Source: Cellvibrio fontiphilus_A
GTDB taxonomy: Bacteria; Pseudomonadota; Gammaproteobacteria; Pseudomonadales; Cellvibrionaceae
DNA: 64,000 nucleotides
Reading direction: 5' to 3'
Assembly: GCF_042646205.1 (NCBI RefSeq)
Contig: NZ_JBHRTF010000003.1
Coordinates: 496,001-560,000, forward strand
Below are positions 36,890 through 46,911 of the stretch, one piece after another. Every line of letters starts with the position of its first letter. Position 1 is the stretch's first letter. The notes under the pieces were generated by a model, which was given only the letters and a program-made list of their open reading frames with translations, was not told the origin of the DNA and searched no databases. The position numbers and the translations under genes were made by a program.

Positions 36890-37633
36890 GTGGACAAAGC
36901 CCTTTTTATCGCCATGACCGGTGCCAAGCACAATATGCTGGCACAGGCTAACCGCGCCAATAATCTGGCAAACGTAAGTACCACAGGTTTTCGTGCGGAT
37001 TTCGAACAATCCCGCAGCATGGGTGTTTATTACGGTGATGGTCTGCCTACGCGCGCCTATGCGATGACCGAGTCGCCGCGCGCGGATTTCACTTCCGGCC
37101 CAATGATTGAAACCAATAATCCACTCGATGCCGCGATCCAAGGTAACGGTTTTTTTGTGGTGCAAGCTCCCGATGGCACCGAGGCCTATACCCGCGCCGG
37201 CAATTTTGCGGTTGATGCAGCAGGTGTATTGCGCACCGCCAACGGTCTAACCGTGTTGGGTGATGGTGGGCCCATCAATATTCCCGAAAATGAAAAAGTA
37301 CAAATTGGTTCTGATGGAACCATTTCCATTATTGGTCAGGGGCAGGGCCCGGAAGCCATGGTGGAGGTAGGGCGCGTGCGTCTGGTGAATCCGGATATTC
37401 AATTGCTGGAAAAAGGCGATGACGGTTTATTTCGCCAACGCGATGGATTAAACGCTTTGCCGGCCGCCGAAGTCACTTTGCGCAGCGGCATGTTGGAAGG
37501 CAGCAACGTTAATCCGATTGATGAATTCACACAAATCATGAGCCTTGCGCGCCAATATGAAATGCAAGTGAAGTTAATGAAAACCGCGGATGAAAATTCG
37601 GCGGCATCTACCCAATTATTGCAAATGTCGTAA
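36890..37633 (+). CDS. flgF: flagellar basal-body rod protein FlgF
   Basis: A 247-residue proximal rod protein: ALFIAMTGAKHNMLAQANRANNLANVSTTGFRADF at the start, AIQGNGFFVVQAPDG, and the C-terminal EGSNVNPIDEFTQIMSLARQYEMQVK. It starts with GTG; GAGGAG is 7 nt upstream. It opens the second hook-basal-body unit (flgF-flgL). Confidence 0.95.
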   Translation: MDKALFIAMTGAKHNMLAQANRANNLANVSTTGFRADFEQSRSMGVYYGDGLPTRAYAMTESPRADFTSGPMIETNNPLDAAIQGNGFFVVQAPDGTEAYTRAGNFAVDAAGVLRTANGLTVLGDGGPINIPENEKVQIGSDGTISIIGQGQGPEAMVEVGRVRLVNPDIQLLEKGDDGLFRQRDGLNALPAAEVTLRSGMLEGSNVNPIDEFTQIMSLARQYEMQVKLMKTADENSAASTQLLQMS

Positions 37634-37704
37634 TTTTTAAACGCGCTGATTTTTTATTTAACGCATGCCAATTAAATCCTGCCAGTTAAGCAGAGGAAAA
37701 CATC

Positions 37705-38490
37705 ATGATTACCGCGCTCTATGTCAGTAAAACCGGTTTGTCGGCGCAGGATCGTCAGCTAACAACAATTTCCAATAACCTCGCTAATACCAGCACCATT
37801 GGTTTTAAACGGGATCGCGCAGTGTTTGAGGACTTGCTTTACCAAAACCAGCGTCAGCCCGGCGCACAACAAACCCAGGAAACTGAATTGCCCTCAGGCT
37901 TGCAACTGGGTGCCGGTGTGCGAGTAGTTGCTACGCAAAAAGAATTTACCCAAGGTTCACTGCAAGTGACTGAACAATCACTCGATGTAGCCATTGATGG
38001 TCACGGATTTTTACAAGTGTTACAGCCTGATGGAACTATCGCTTACACCCGCAATGGCCAGTTGCAAATTAATGGCGAAGGCCAATTGGTAAATGCCGAT
38101 GGTTTTTTATTGGAGCCGGCGATTATTGTTCCTGAAGGTGCAACGCGAATCACGATTGGCACTACAGGTACTGTTAATGCCTACACGCCCGGCGAAGTTG
38201 AGCCGCAACAATTGGGCGATATTACCTTGGTGGATTTTATCAACCATTCAGGCCTTCAACCTATTGGTGGCAATTTGTATGTGGAGACAGTAGCCAGTGG
38301 CGCACCGGTACAGGGAACTCCTGGTGAAAATGGTTTGGGTGTGCTCAAGCAAGGCATGTTGGAAAATTCCAACGTGGATATTGTGGAAGAAATGGTCAAC
38401 ATGATCACCACTCAACGCGCCTATGAAATGAATTCAAAAGTCGTGTCTTCCGCTGATCAAATGTTGCAATACATTACGCAAAATCTTTGA
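37705..38490 (+). CDS. flgG: flagellar distal rod protein FlgG
   Basis: A 261-residue distal rod protein of standard length: MITALYVSKTGLSAQDRQLTTISNNLANTSTIGFKRDRAVFEDL, LGAGVRV, the DVAIDGHGFLQV block and C-terminal LENSNVDIVEEMVNMITTQRAYEMNSKVV. AGAGGA precedes the ATG. Confidence 0.96.
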   Translation: MITALYVSKTGLSAQDRQLTTISNNLANTSTIGFKRDRAVFEDLLYQNQRQPGAQQTQETELPSGLQLGAGVRVVATQKEFTQGSLQVTEQSLDVAIDGHGFLQVLQPDGTIAYTRNGQLQINGEGQLVNADGFLLEPAIIVPEGATRITIGTTGTVNAYTPGEVEPQQLGDITLVDFINHSGLQPIGGNLYVETVASGAPVQGTPGENGLGVLKQGMLENSNVDIVEEMVNMITTQRAYEMNSKVVSSADQMLQYITQNL

Positions 38491-38503
38491 TGAGTAAAAC
38501 ACC

Positions 38504-39205
38504 ATGACTGCATCACTTACTCAATTGCTTCGCCGTTCCAGTGTATTCATCGCTGTTGCAGCAATGTTTATGTCTGGTTGTGCGACCAATAAAAAGCCTT
38601 TGCCCGATGACCCGGCCTATGCGCCCACCATCGCTGCGAATATGCCGGTGCCGCATCGCACCGAGGGCGCCTTGTATCAGGATGCTTATGGTCTGAGTTT
38701 GTTTGGTGATCGCAAAGCCCATTTTGTGGGTGATGTTATTACCGTAACACTCAGCGAGCGCACCGTTTCACGTAAATCTTCCGGTGTGAATACCAACAAA
38801 AATAGTGGCGTTGATTTTAATGCTGGCCCGCTCTTGGGTGTGAATCCGACTATTAAAGGCAATGAACTCACCACCACACTGGAGCAATCCAGAACCTTTA
38901 ATGGCGGTGCTGATGCCGATCAAAGCAATAGTTTGCAAGGCAACATTACTGTAACGGTTGCCGAAATTTTACCTAACGGCAATTTGGTGGTGCGTGGGGA
39001 AAAATGGATCACGCTGAATCGCGGCGATGAATTTATCCGCATCAGCGGTATTGTTCGCCCGGATGATATAGAGCCAAACAACACGGTTGTTTCCACCCGT
39101 TTAGCCAACGCAAAAATTTCTTACAGCGGAACTGGCGACTTGGCCAACAGTAGTTCGATGGGCTGGTTATCACGCTTTTTTAACAGTGATTTGTGGCCAC
39201 TGTAA
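38504..39205 (+). CDS. flgH: flagellar L-ring lipoprotein FlgH
   Basis: A 233-residue outer-membrane ring protein. A lipoprotein signal with lipobox MSGC is followed by the FlgH core: SLFGDRKAHFVGDVITVTLSE, ITVTVAEILPNGNLVVRGEKWI, RISGIVRP and the C-terminal GWLSRFFNSDLWPL. It forms the L ring around the distal rod. Length matches the family. Confidence 0.95.
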   Translation: MTASLTQLLRRSSVFIAVAAMFMSGCATNKKPLPDDPAYAPTIAANMPVPHRTEGALYQDAYGLSLFGDRKAHFVGDVITVTLSERTVSRKSSGVNTNKNSGVDFNAGPLLGVNPTIKGNELTTTLEQSRTFNGGADADQSNSLQGNITVTVAEILPNGNLVVRGEKWITLNRGDEFIRISGIVRPDDIEPNNTVVSTRLANAKISYSGTGDLANSSSMGWLSRFFNSDLWPL

Positions 39206-39228
39206 TGGTTTCTTCTGAGGTATTGCGA

Positions 39229-40332
39229 ATGCGTAACTTAATAAAATTTACCCTGGTGCTGCTGTTGTGTTCAGTAGCCAGTGCGCAGGCCGAGCGTATT
39301 AAAGATATCGCCAGTGTTGCCGGTGTGCGTGCTAACCAACTAGTGGGTTACGGTTTGGTGGTGGGCTTGGATGGCACCGGCGACCAAACGACACAATCGC
39401 CATTTACCACCCAATCGTTTAACAGCATGCTCAAGCAATTTGGCATTACGGTGCCGGAAGGCGCACGTATGCAAATGAAAAATGTTGCTGCGGTAATGAT
39501 TCAAGCCGAGCTGCCTGCTTTCGCCAAACCTGGTCAAACCATTGACGTGACTGTGTCATCCATCAGCAATGCAAAAAGTTTACGCGGCGGCAGTTTATTG
39601 TTGACACCGCTCAAAGGGTTGGACGGAAAAGTGTACGCCATCGCTCAGGGTAATCTGGTAGTGGGTGGTTTAAGCGCATCGGGTAATGACGGTTCAAAAA
39701 TTACTGTCAACGTGCCCAGTGCCGGCCGTATTCCCAGTGGCGCCATGGTGGAAAGAACCGTGGAAACCAATTTTGCCGGTGGCCAACCAATTGTTTTTAA
39801 TTTGCATCGCGCCGATTTCACCACCGCTAATGCGTTGGCAAAAAGTATTAACGACATGTTGGGCCCAGATGTCGCTCGCCCTTTGGATGCGGTTTCCATC
39901 ATGGTGAATTCTCCGGTTAACCCAGCGCAGCGCGTAGATTTTATTGCGATGCTGGAAAACTTGGATGTGAAGATGGGTGAAGAAGTGGCGAAAGTTATTA
40001 TCAATTCACGCACCGGCACTATCGTTGTTGGAAAAAATGTTCGTGTATCACCGGTGGCAGTTACTCACGGCAGCCTTACCGTATCTGTTGCAGAAAGCCT
40101 GACGGTGAGCCAACCCAATGCACTGGCTGGAGGGACTACCGTAGTAGTGCCGAGCAGTAATGTGCAGGCCGATGAAGAAACTAACCCCATGTTTAAATTT
40201 GCACCGGGTGCCAACCTGGATGACATAGTGCGCTCGGTTAATAACGTGGGCGCATCACCCAGTGATTTGATGGCAATTCTGGAGGCGCTTAAACAATCCG
40301 GTGCGCTTAAAGCTGAATTAGTGGTGATTTAA
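39229..40332 (+). CDS. flgI: flagellar P-ring protein FlgI
   Basis: A 367-residue periplasmic ring protein with an N-terminal signal (LIKFTLVLLLCSVASAQA, cleaved before ERIKDIASV). Conserved segments: GYGLVVGLDGTGDQT, FGITVPEG, KNVAAVMI, and C-terminal ALKQSGALKAELVVI. ATG 39229 is preferred over the in-frame start at 39193 because TGAGG lies 8 nt upstream and the signal peptide then begins properly. Confidence 0.95.
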   Translation: MRNLIKFTLVLLLCSVASAQAERIKDIASVAGVRANQLVGYGLVVGLDGTGDQTTQSPFTTQSFNSMLKQFGITVPEGARMQMKNVAAVMIQAELPAFAKPGQTIDVTVSSISNAKSLRGGSLLLTPLKGLDGKVYAIAQGNLVVGGLSASGNDGSKITVNVPSAGRIPSGAMVERTVETNFAGGQPIVFNLHRADFTTANALAKSINDMLGPDVARPLDAVSIMVNSPVNPAQRVDFIAMLENLDVKMGEEVAKVIINSRTGTIVVGKNVRVSPVAVTHGSLTVSVAESLTVSQPNALAGGTTVVVPSSNVQADEETNPMFKFAPGANLDDIVRSVNNVGASPSDLMAILEALKQSGALKAELVVI

Positions 40333-41526
40333 ATGTTACCTATAGATACCGGCGTAAAAGTCCCGCAGGTGCAAGATAATTATCTTGACCCCAATTCATT
40401 GAATTCCATCAAAGCGATGGGGCGTGACAGGGACCCTCAGGCAATTAAAGAAGTTGCCAAAAAGTTTGAGGGTTTGCTGGTACAACAAATGCTGAAATCC
40501 ATGCGCGAGGCGAACGATGTGTTCGCTGAAGGCAATTTTATGGACAGCCAAACCACTCGCTTCCATCGCGATATGTTGGATCAGCAAATGGTAATTAATT
40601 TAACCAGCGGAAAAGGTATTGGCCTTGCGGATCATTTTTATCACCAAATGATGCAAAACCACGGCGGCGGTATGCGCGCTGAAAATAACGAGCAAAATAA
40701 TACCGACTTGGGTATCGCCGATCTACCCGCGCGCGCGGTGACAGCTAAAGATGCAGACACATCAATAATAGCGGCAAGTGACAATAGCATTGATGATTTG
40801 AATACATGGATTGATGACTTTGTGCGCATGAGCCACAACGCGCAGGTGGTTGGTGCTGACAGCGCCGACTCACAACAGCCGCCCCTTACCGCCGTTAACT
40901 ACGCATTAATTCCACAGCTGTTGAGTAAAACGCCTGTTGTAAATCAGGTTGCAGGTAAAAAAGCCAGTGTCAGCACTACACAAGAAAACTTCGTGATGAT
41001 GTTAAAACCTCACGCTGAAAAAGCAGCCGCTGAATTAAACATCAACCCGGATGTATTAATCGCCCAAGTGGCGCTGGAAACGGGTTGGGGAAAACACGTT
41101 ATCCATGATCGCAACGGCAACAACAGTTTTAATTTGTTCAATATCAAAGCCGGTGTCCAGTGGCAGGGCGACAAGGTGAATGTAAATACCCTTGAGTATC
41201 GCAACGGTATTGCTGCACAAGAAAAGTCAGACTTCCGTAAATACCAAAGTTATGCGGATAGTTTTTCTGATTATGTGCGTTTAATGAAAAACAATTCACG
41301 CTATGAAAAAGCCTTGGCCGCTGGTGGCAATTCATCGGCTTATGCTGAAGCACTACAGTCAGCCGGTTATGCGACAGACCCGGAATACGCACAAAAGATA
41401 AAACGTTTATTAAACACTGATGCGATTAAATCATTAGCGGCGGCAGAGACGATGAAAACCCTGCAGGCCGGTGTTCAGTCAGTGATCTCGCTAGCGACCA
41501 ATTCCAGTCGCCAGATAGTGGAGTAA
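40333..41526 (+). CDS. flgJ: FlgJ: rod-binding domain plus beta-N-acetylglucosaminidase
   Basis: A 397-residue two-domain protein. The N-terminal rod-cap domain (about 30-110) has AKKFEGLLVQQMLKSMREAN. A linker leads to a C-terminal glucosaminidase domain (about 215-370) with the catalytic Glu249 in QVALETGWGKH and NLFNIKAG. It opens the peptidoglycan for the rod. Its ATG touches the flgI stop codon, so translational coupling is likely. The linker is longer than in enterobacteria (313 residues in all) and similar to that of pseudomonads. Confidence 0.95.
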   Translation: MLPIDTGVKVPQVQDNYLDPNSLNSIKAMGRDRDPQAIKEVAKKFEGLLVQQMLKSMREANDVFAEGNFMDSQTTRFHRDMLDQQMVINLTSGKGIGLADHFYHQMMQNHGGGMRAENNEQNNTDLGIADLPARAVTAKDADTSIIAASDNSIDDLNTWIDDFVRMSHNAQVVGADSADSQQPPLTAVNYALIPQLLSKTPVVNQVAGKKASVSTTQENFVMMLKPHAEKAAAELNINPDVLIAQVALETGWGKHVIHDRNGNNSFNLFNIKAGVQWQGDKVNVNTLEYRNGIAAQEKSDFRKYQSYADSFSDYVRLMKNNSRYEKALAAGGNSSAYAEALQSAGYATDPEYAQKIKRLLNTDAIKSLAAAETMKTLQAGVQSVISLATNSSRQIVE

Positions 41527-41530
41527 CATC

Positions 41531-44338
41531 ATGTCCGGCATTCTCTCTAACGCTGTATCCGGTTTGCAGGCTAGTCAAAATGCCCTGCGCACGGCAGGGC
41601 ACAATATTTCCAATGCCAATACTCAGGGTTACTCACGCCAGGAAGTCAATTATGTAACGCGCCCTGAACAGTATGTAGGCAGCGCTGGCTTTATCGGCTC
41701 GGGCGTGAATACTGCTTCTATTGAGCGAGTGGTCAATGAGTTTGTTACTAACCAATTACGCTTGGATACTGCTACCTATAATCAGTTAAATAAATTCAAT
41801 ACTAATATTGGAAAGGTCGATAAATTATTTGCCGATGTTAGTACGGGGTTGGCGGGTGCATTACAAACTTTTTTTGCCTCCATGCAAAACGGCGCCAACG
41901 ACCCGGCATCTACACCCGCGCGTCAATTGATTGTCACTGAGACAGAAAGCCTTAGTATTCGCTTTAATAACTTACATCAGCGCTTAAGTGATATTGAGAA
42001 AAGTGTTTCTGGTGAAATAAAAACCATCACTTCCCAAATAAGTTCGCTGGCAAATTCTATTGCTACCTTGAATCAATCTATTGCTGAAAATCGCGCTTCC
42101 GGTAATGGCAATGAGCCTAATGATTTGATGGATAAGCGCGATGAGGCGCTGCGCCAGCTATCTGAATTGGTGTCGCTACAGTTAGTCAAACAAGATGATG
42201 GCGATGTGAATGTATTTATTGGCAATGGCCAGCCCTTGGTAGTGGGGACACAAGTAAGTGCGTTGGCGGTAACTAACGATGGAAAAATTCAGGTTAAAAG
42301 CAATAATTCATTCGCGGATATTACCGATAAAATATCCGGTGGGCAGATAGGCGGGTTACTGGGCTTTCGCGAGCAAGTATTGTTGCCTTCCATGAATGAA
42401 TTGGGCCGTATTGCGTTGGTAATGGCGGATCAATTCAATACACAGCAACAACAAGGTATAGATTTGGATGGTGATTATGGCCAAAAAATGTTTGGCGATA
42501 TTAATGATCCTATTCTCGCGGCTAACCGTGTTGTTCACGGTCAAAATGCACAGCCATTTGATCGGGTAATATCTGTCACTATCGAAGATACAAACCAGAT
42601 CACCACTAGCGATTACCTGTTTGAAATTGTTCCTAATTCACAAAATTATGTGATTACACGGCTGTCCGATAAATCAGTGGTAGAGCAGGGCACACTCAGT
42701 GGTGCCTACCCAACCAGTATCGGTTTTGACGGTGTCAGTATTAACCTCACCAGCGGCTCATTTCAGGGTGGCGATACCTTTTTAATTCAGCCGACTAAAA
42801 ATGGTTCGCGCGATATTCAAGCATCAATCTCGCGCCCTGAAGATTTAGCGTTTGCTTCACCTGTACGCACCGCGAGTAATAGCAGTAACTCTGGCAGTGG
42901 TTTGATCAGTGCCGGTGAGGTATTGAGTTTGGTCGATAGTGAGGGGAATCGGCTACCGGCATTTTCTACGCCCGGCATGTTATCGCCTCCTATTATTATT
43001 CGCTTTACTTCAGAAACTACTTACGATGTGCTGGATAATACTGATCCGGCAAACCCCAAAGATTTGGTTCCGGCTATGCGCGACCAAACATTTATTCCCG
43101 GCGCAAGCAACAATATTTTTACCTCAGATATTGGCGAAACTCGCGTGACTGGCAATGGGGATCGTATTGGCTTGCCGCTTGGGCGCACAGCACAAACTGC
43201 AGCCCAGCCGCCGGATTTGCCGGGTCCAATGACTGCGACCAGTTTGCCGCAAAGTAATGGTTATCTTGCTGAACAGTTGCGTTTTACATTTACTGATCCA
43301 GCAACCGGTGCAATTACCAATCGTGCGATTACTACATCGCCCGGAGCATCAGCGGCACAGACTGCTGCGCAAATCAGTGCCTTGCCGGGTGTTTCTGCCA
43401 ACGCCTACACCACAGCAACTATTACCGATATTAATTTTGATGCAAGCAGTTTTGCACCGCCGCTGCAGTTGTCAGTCAATGGTGAAAATTTGCTGGAATA
43501 TAATTTTTCCAATAATGGATTTTCATCGGAAGTACCCAACCCCAATGTCAGTGAAGCGGAATTTAACGATTACCTTGCCGAACGTATTAATACCAATGAG
43601 AACTTAAAAGCCTTGGGCATTCGCGCGCAGAGCGGTAATAACCCAATTACCGGCGCACCCGAGTTGAGATTGGTAGCCTCATCGGGAGTGAATTTGGATA
43701 TACGTTTATCCGCGTCCAACGCTACTGTTAATTCTATTGATGTTAATGACGGTACTGGCAACCCTAATGTGCGGTTATCGGGACAAGATGATCCCTTAAC
43801 CATAGGTACAGTTGAACAAAGTGCTATCACTGTTGGCGGTAGAATTGATATCACCATGGCTAATGGTATTAGCCTGCAAACTTCACCCACTAACAGCCCA
43901 TTATTTGGCGATAGTAGTCTCCCTGGGTTTGCATCGTCCTCTTTTGTGGGGTATCAAGTTGCCGTGAGTGGGCAACCTAAACCTGGCGATACTTTTACGA
44001 TTGGTTTTAATACTGACGGTAAAAATGATAATCGCAATGCCTTGGCGATGGTTGCGCTGGAAACCACTGCCACAATGCAGGACGGCACTTTAAGTTTTGG
44101 CGATGGCTATGGGAAATTAGTGGAAGAGGTTGGTACTAAAAGTAGCCTATCTAAAATTAATACTGAGGCAAGCAGAAATTTGCTGGAGCAGAGTCAATCC
44201 ATGCGCGACGGGATCTCTGGTGTCAACCTGGATGAAGAAGCTGCTGACCTGATTAAATTCCAGCAGCTCTATCAAGCTAATGCCCAGGTAATTTCGGTTG
44301 CTCGAGAATTATTTGATACGCTGTTAAGTTCGCTGTAA
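41531..44338 (+). CDS. flgK: flagellar hook-associated protein 1 FlgK, unusually long
   Basis: A 935-residue hook-filament junction protein, against 547 in E. coli. The N-terminal D0/D1 part has ILSNAVSGLQASQNALRTAGHNISNANTQGYSRQ; the C-terminus has GVNLDEEAADLIKFQQLYQANAQVISVARELFDTLL. The middle (about 330-830) holds large Ser/Thr/Asn-rich beta insertions. One piece (GASAAQTAAQISALPGVSANAYTTAT, then GGRIDITMANGISL) is similar to the insert in FlgE. It starts 4 nt after flgJ and is separated from flgL by 96 nt. Confidence 0.95.
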   Translation: MSGILSNAVSGLQASQNALRTAGHNISNANTQGYSRQEVNYVTRPEQYVGSAGFIGSGVNTASIERVVNEFVTNQLRLDTATYNQLNKFNTNIGKVDKLFADVSTGLAGALQTFFASMQNGANDPASTPARQLIVTETESLSIRFNNLHQRLSDIEKSVSGEIKTITSQISSLANSIATLNQSIAENRASGNGNEPNDLMDKRDEALRQLSELVSLQLVKQDDGDVNVFIGNGQPLVVGTQVSALAVTNDGKIQVKSNNSFADITDKISGGQIGGLLGFREQVLLPSMNELGRIALVMADQFNTQQQQGIDLDGDYGQKMFGDINDPILAANRVVHGQNAQPFDRVISVTIEDTNQITTSDYLFEIVPNSQNYVITRLSDKSVVEQGTLSGAYPTSIGFDGVSINLTSGSFQGGDTFLIQPTKNGSRDIQASISRPEDLAFASPVRTASNSSNSGSGLISAGEVLSLVDSEGNRLPAFSTPGMLSPPIIIRFTSETTYDVLDNTDPANPKDLVPAMRDQTFIPGASNNIFTSDIGETRVTGNGDRIGLPLGRTAQTAAQPPDLPGPMTATSLPQSNGYLAEQLRFTFTDPATGAITNRAITTSPGASAAQTAAQISALPGVSANAYTTATITDINFDASSFAPPLQLSVNGENLLEYNFSNNGFSSEVPNPNVSEAEFNDYLAERINTNENLKALGIRAQSGNNPITGAPELRLVASSGVNLDIRLSASNATVNSIDVNDGTGNPNVRLSGQDDPLTIGTVEQSAITVGGRIDITMANGISLQTSPTNSPLFGDSSLPGFASSSFVGYQVAVSGQPKPGDTFTIGFNTDGKNDNRNALAMVALETTATMQDGTLSFGDGYGKLVEEVGTKSSLSKINTEASRNLLEQSQSMRDGISGVNLDEEAADLIKFQQLYQANAQVISVARELFDTLLSSL

Positions 44339-44434
44339 TTTTTTAAAGTTGGTTCATTTTGTGCTTCATGAATTACAAAGGCATTTGGCTGGCTAATTAT
44401 TGCCGCTGCATTTGCCGCATTCAGGAGCAGAGTT

Positions 44435-46324
44435 ATGCGTATATCCACTTCGCAAATCTACAATATCGCCACTCTGGGGATTAGTCAGGCACAAACAGCC
44501 GTGACTAAAACCCAGGAGCAAATGGCAACCGGTAAACGGATTCTTTCGCCCGCTGATGACCCTGTGGCAGCAACCACGATTTTGCAATTAAATCAGGAAT
44601 TGGCCCGCACCGAGCAATACAAAAAAAATATCGATATTGCTGAAAACAGTTTGAACCTTGAAGAAACCAATATTCAAACGGTCGTCGATCTGGTGCATCG
44701 TATTCGTGAAATTGCTGTGTCGGCAGGTAATACCGCCGTATTTACCGCTAAAGATTACCAAGCGCTAGCGGCTGAAGTGGATACACGAATCAACGAATTG
44801 CTTAATTTGCAAAACACTCGCAATGCCTCCGGCCAATACATTTTTGCCGGCTATCAAAGTGGCACTAAGCCATTTGTTGGCGATGGCGGTGGTAATTTTG
44901 CTTATCTGGGTGATGAGGGACAGTTGCGTTTACAGGCATCTGCCTCGGTGAGTGTGGCGGTCAGTGATTCCGGCAAAAAATTATTTGTGGATATCCCCAG
45001 TGGCCACAATACCTTCATCACGTCGGCAAGCCCTGCGAATAAATCCTTACCTCCTGCCATTATTACCGTAGGCCAGGTATTTGATCAGGCTGAATTTGAC
45101 AAACTCTATCCCGATGATTTGGTAGTTTCATTTACCAAAACAGCATCTGCAGTTAATTACTCTGTCACACAAAAATCCAATGGCAAACAATTGCTGGTTA
45201 ATCAACCCTATGTGGCGGGGGTAGACATTGAAGTCGCCGGCGCACGTTTTCAGGTGCTGGGTAATCCCTATCCTGGTGAAGCAGCCATTGCTGCAGATTT
45301 GGGATTTGGTACAGGAACTTTTCCAGTCGATTTTTCGCTCACCAATAGCAATATTTCCATTACTGTAGGTGGCAAAACAGAAACGCTGGTGTTGGATCAA
45401 AACGTCACTAACACCAGTGATTTAGTGGCAGCATTTAACAGCATAACAGGGGCGCCCAATAGCAATGCCGATAAGCTGGCTAACCTGGGTATTACTGTTG
45501 ATGCTACCGGCTTTCATTCACCCACTGGTTTGAATATTGTTGTGAGTAACGGCACAGCAGATACGGATGCAGCCTTGGGTATTGCCACCCAAGGTGCTGG
45601 CACCAGCTCGGTTAATTTGCCATTTTCATTTACTGCTGCGCAGGATTTCAGTGTATCGCCATTAACTTTTCAATTAGAAGTGAACGGAAAAACTGAAAAC
45701 ATTACTTTTAATCAAAATATTACCAATACCACTGATCTTGCCAATGCCTTTAATGATCCCATTAATGCAGCGCAATTAGCTCGCCTTGGTTTGAGTGTGA
45801 CTGATCAAGGTATTATTTCAAAATCGAATGCCGTGGTAACCATTAAAGGGGGTAGCGCGTTTTTAGACAATGTAACCGGCCTGAATACGCAAGCTGCAGG
45901 CACCTCATCTACGCGCGGCAGATTGGTGCAGCCGGGTGATAGTTTTTTTGTTGAGTCCACGGATAAACAGGGCTTGTTAACAACCCTGTCTCGTTTTAGT
46001 GATGCAATGAAAAATGTACAGGATACGCCAGAGAGCAAGGCCGAACTGGCGAAACTGGTTGCTAAAACACTCACCAATCTTGAAAACTCAGTAACCAGCC
46101 TGGTGGCAACCCAGGGGGAGTTGGGTGCGCGATTAAATACCTTGGAAACATCCCGCGATTTAAATCTGGATGTCACCCTGTTCAGTAAAACTGTTTTATC
46201 CAGCCTGCAAGATTTGGATTACGCGGACGCGTCAATTCAATTGTCTATGCAGTCCTTCGTTTTAAGCGCCTCACAGCAGAGCTTTTCCAAGGTTAGTCAA
46301 TTGACCTTGTTTAATTATTTGTAA
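44435..46324 (+). CDS. flgL: flagellar hook-associated protein 3 FlgL, unusually long
   Basis: A 629-residue junction protein, about twice the E. coli length (317). N-terminal MRISTSQIYNIATLGISQAQTAV, KTQEQMATGKRILSPADDPVAA and LNLQNTRNASGQYIFAGYQSGTKPF are classic FlgL. The C-terminus (LNLDVTLFSKTVLSSLQDLDYADASIQL) is also typical. The extra region (about 280-500) contains two tandem copies of a module with GKTE(T/N), QN(V/I)TNT(S/T)DL and AGTSS. Confidence 0.95.
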   Translation: MRISTSQIYNIATLGISQAQTAVTKTQEQMATGKRILSPADDPVAATTILQLNQELARTEQYKKNIDIAENSLNLEETNIQTVVDLVHRIREIAVSAGNTAVFTAKDYQALAAEVDTRINELLNLQNTRNASGQYIFAGYQSGTKPFVGDGGGNFAYLGDEGQLRLQASASVSVAVSDSGKKLFVDIPSGHNTFITSASPANKSLPPAIITVGQVFDQAEFDKLYPDDLVVSFTKTASAVNYSVTQKSNGKQLLVNQPYVAGVDIEVAGARFQVLGNPYPGEAAIAADLGFGTGTFPVDFSLTNSNISITVGGKTETLVLDQNVTNTSDLVAAFNSITGAPNSNADKLANLGITVDATGFHSPTGLNIVVSNGTADTDAALGIATQGAGTSSVNLPFSFTAAQDFSVSPLTFQLEVNGKTENITFNQNITNTTDLANAFNDPINAAQLARLGLSVTDQGIISKSNAVVTIKGGSAFLDNVTGLNTQAAGTSSTRGRLVQPGDSFFVESTDKQGLLTTLSRFSDAMKNVQDTPESKAELAKLVAKTLTNLENSVTSLVATQGELGARLNTLETSRDLNLDVTLFSKTVLSSLQDLDYADASIQLSMQSFVLSASQQSFSKVSQLTLFNYL

Positions 46325-46468
46325 TCTATGGCAATGTAACAATCCGCTCCTTTCTATACGCCTGTGTTAAGTTCAGCAGGCGTAAACTCTTCGCTTCGAT
46401 CCATTATCTTTTGCTAATCTAGGTGTATAGCGTTAGTCTGAAGTCGTTTCATACCAAAGAGTTGTTTT

Positions 46469-46795
46469 ATGGAAAATAATGCCCTGCTAGATCCTCTTGA
46501 GCGCGCACTCAGCCAATCCCGTGCGTTATTGTCATTGGCGCAGGCTGGTGACTGGGAATCATTTGAAACTCTTGTTCAGCAGCGGCAACAGGGTCTGCTT
46601 TCATTAAATGATCAGGAATATCTGGAGTCCCTCACCATGGCAGACTTGGAGGCGAAAGCGGCTGAGGTGATTCAGGAGATTCAATCAATCAATCAAACCC
46701 TTTCTGAATTGGCGGAAGTAAGTCGCGAGGCTGTTGCGTCAGAATTACGTCATAGCAACAGGGCGGCAAAAGCTATCGATGCTTATGGTCGATAA
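46469..46795 (+). CDS. FliT-like flagellar chaperone candidate
   Basis: A 108-residue, all-helical acidic protein. LLSLAQAGDWESFETLVQQRQQGLLSL near the N-terminus follows the FliT pattern (a helix with LAxxGDWExLxxLxxQRQ), and the second half is a long helix. FliT-family proteins chaperone the filament cap FliD. The position between flgL and the first flagellin is not the usual fliD-fliS-fliT order. The family is weakly conserved, so this is a moderate call; a FliS-like role is also possible. Confidence 0.6.
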   Translation: MENNALLDPLERALSQSRALLSLAQAGDWESFETLVQQRQQGLLSLNDQEYLESLTMADLEAKAAEVIQEIQSINQTLSELAEVSREAVASELRHSNRAAKAIDAYGR

Positions 46796-46884
46796 ATTGG
46801 CTACTCATAACCTTTATATATCTTTTTGTTCTATTTTTTCCTTAAAACAACAATAAATATTTAACTCAAGTGATAAAAATTTTC

Positions 46885-46911
46885 TAAAGCTCCTCCGGAT
46901 TCTGTCGATAA
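46885..46911 (+). promoter_or_regulatory. sigma-28 promoter of first flagellin gene
   Basis: TAAAGCTC, 11 nt, GTCGATAA: the -10 has one mismatch to GCCGATAA. It lies about 115 nt before the fliC start, leaving a long leader. Confidence 0.85.

Noticed and set aside
44344..44372. TAAAGTTG...GCTTCATG before flgL as a sigma-28 promoter
   Set aside because: The -35 is acceptable and the gap is 11 nt, but the -10 matches GCCGATAA at too few positions.
44384..44404. TGGCTAATTATTGCC before flgL as a sigma-54 promoter
   Set aside because: GG and GC are separated by 9 nt; sigma-54 needs 10. flgL is probably read from the flgF promoter.
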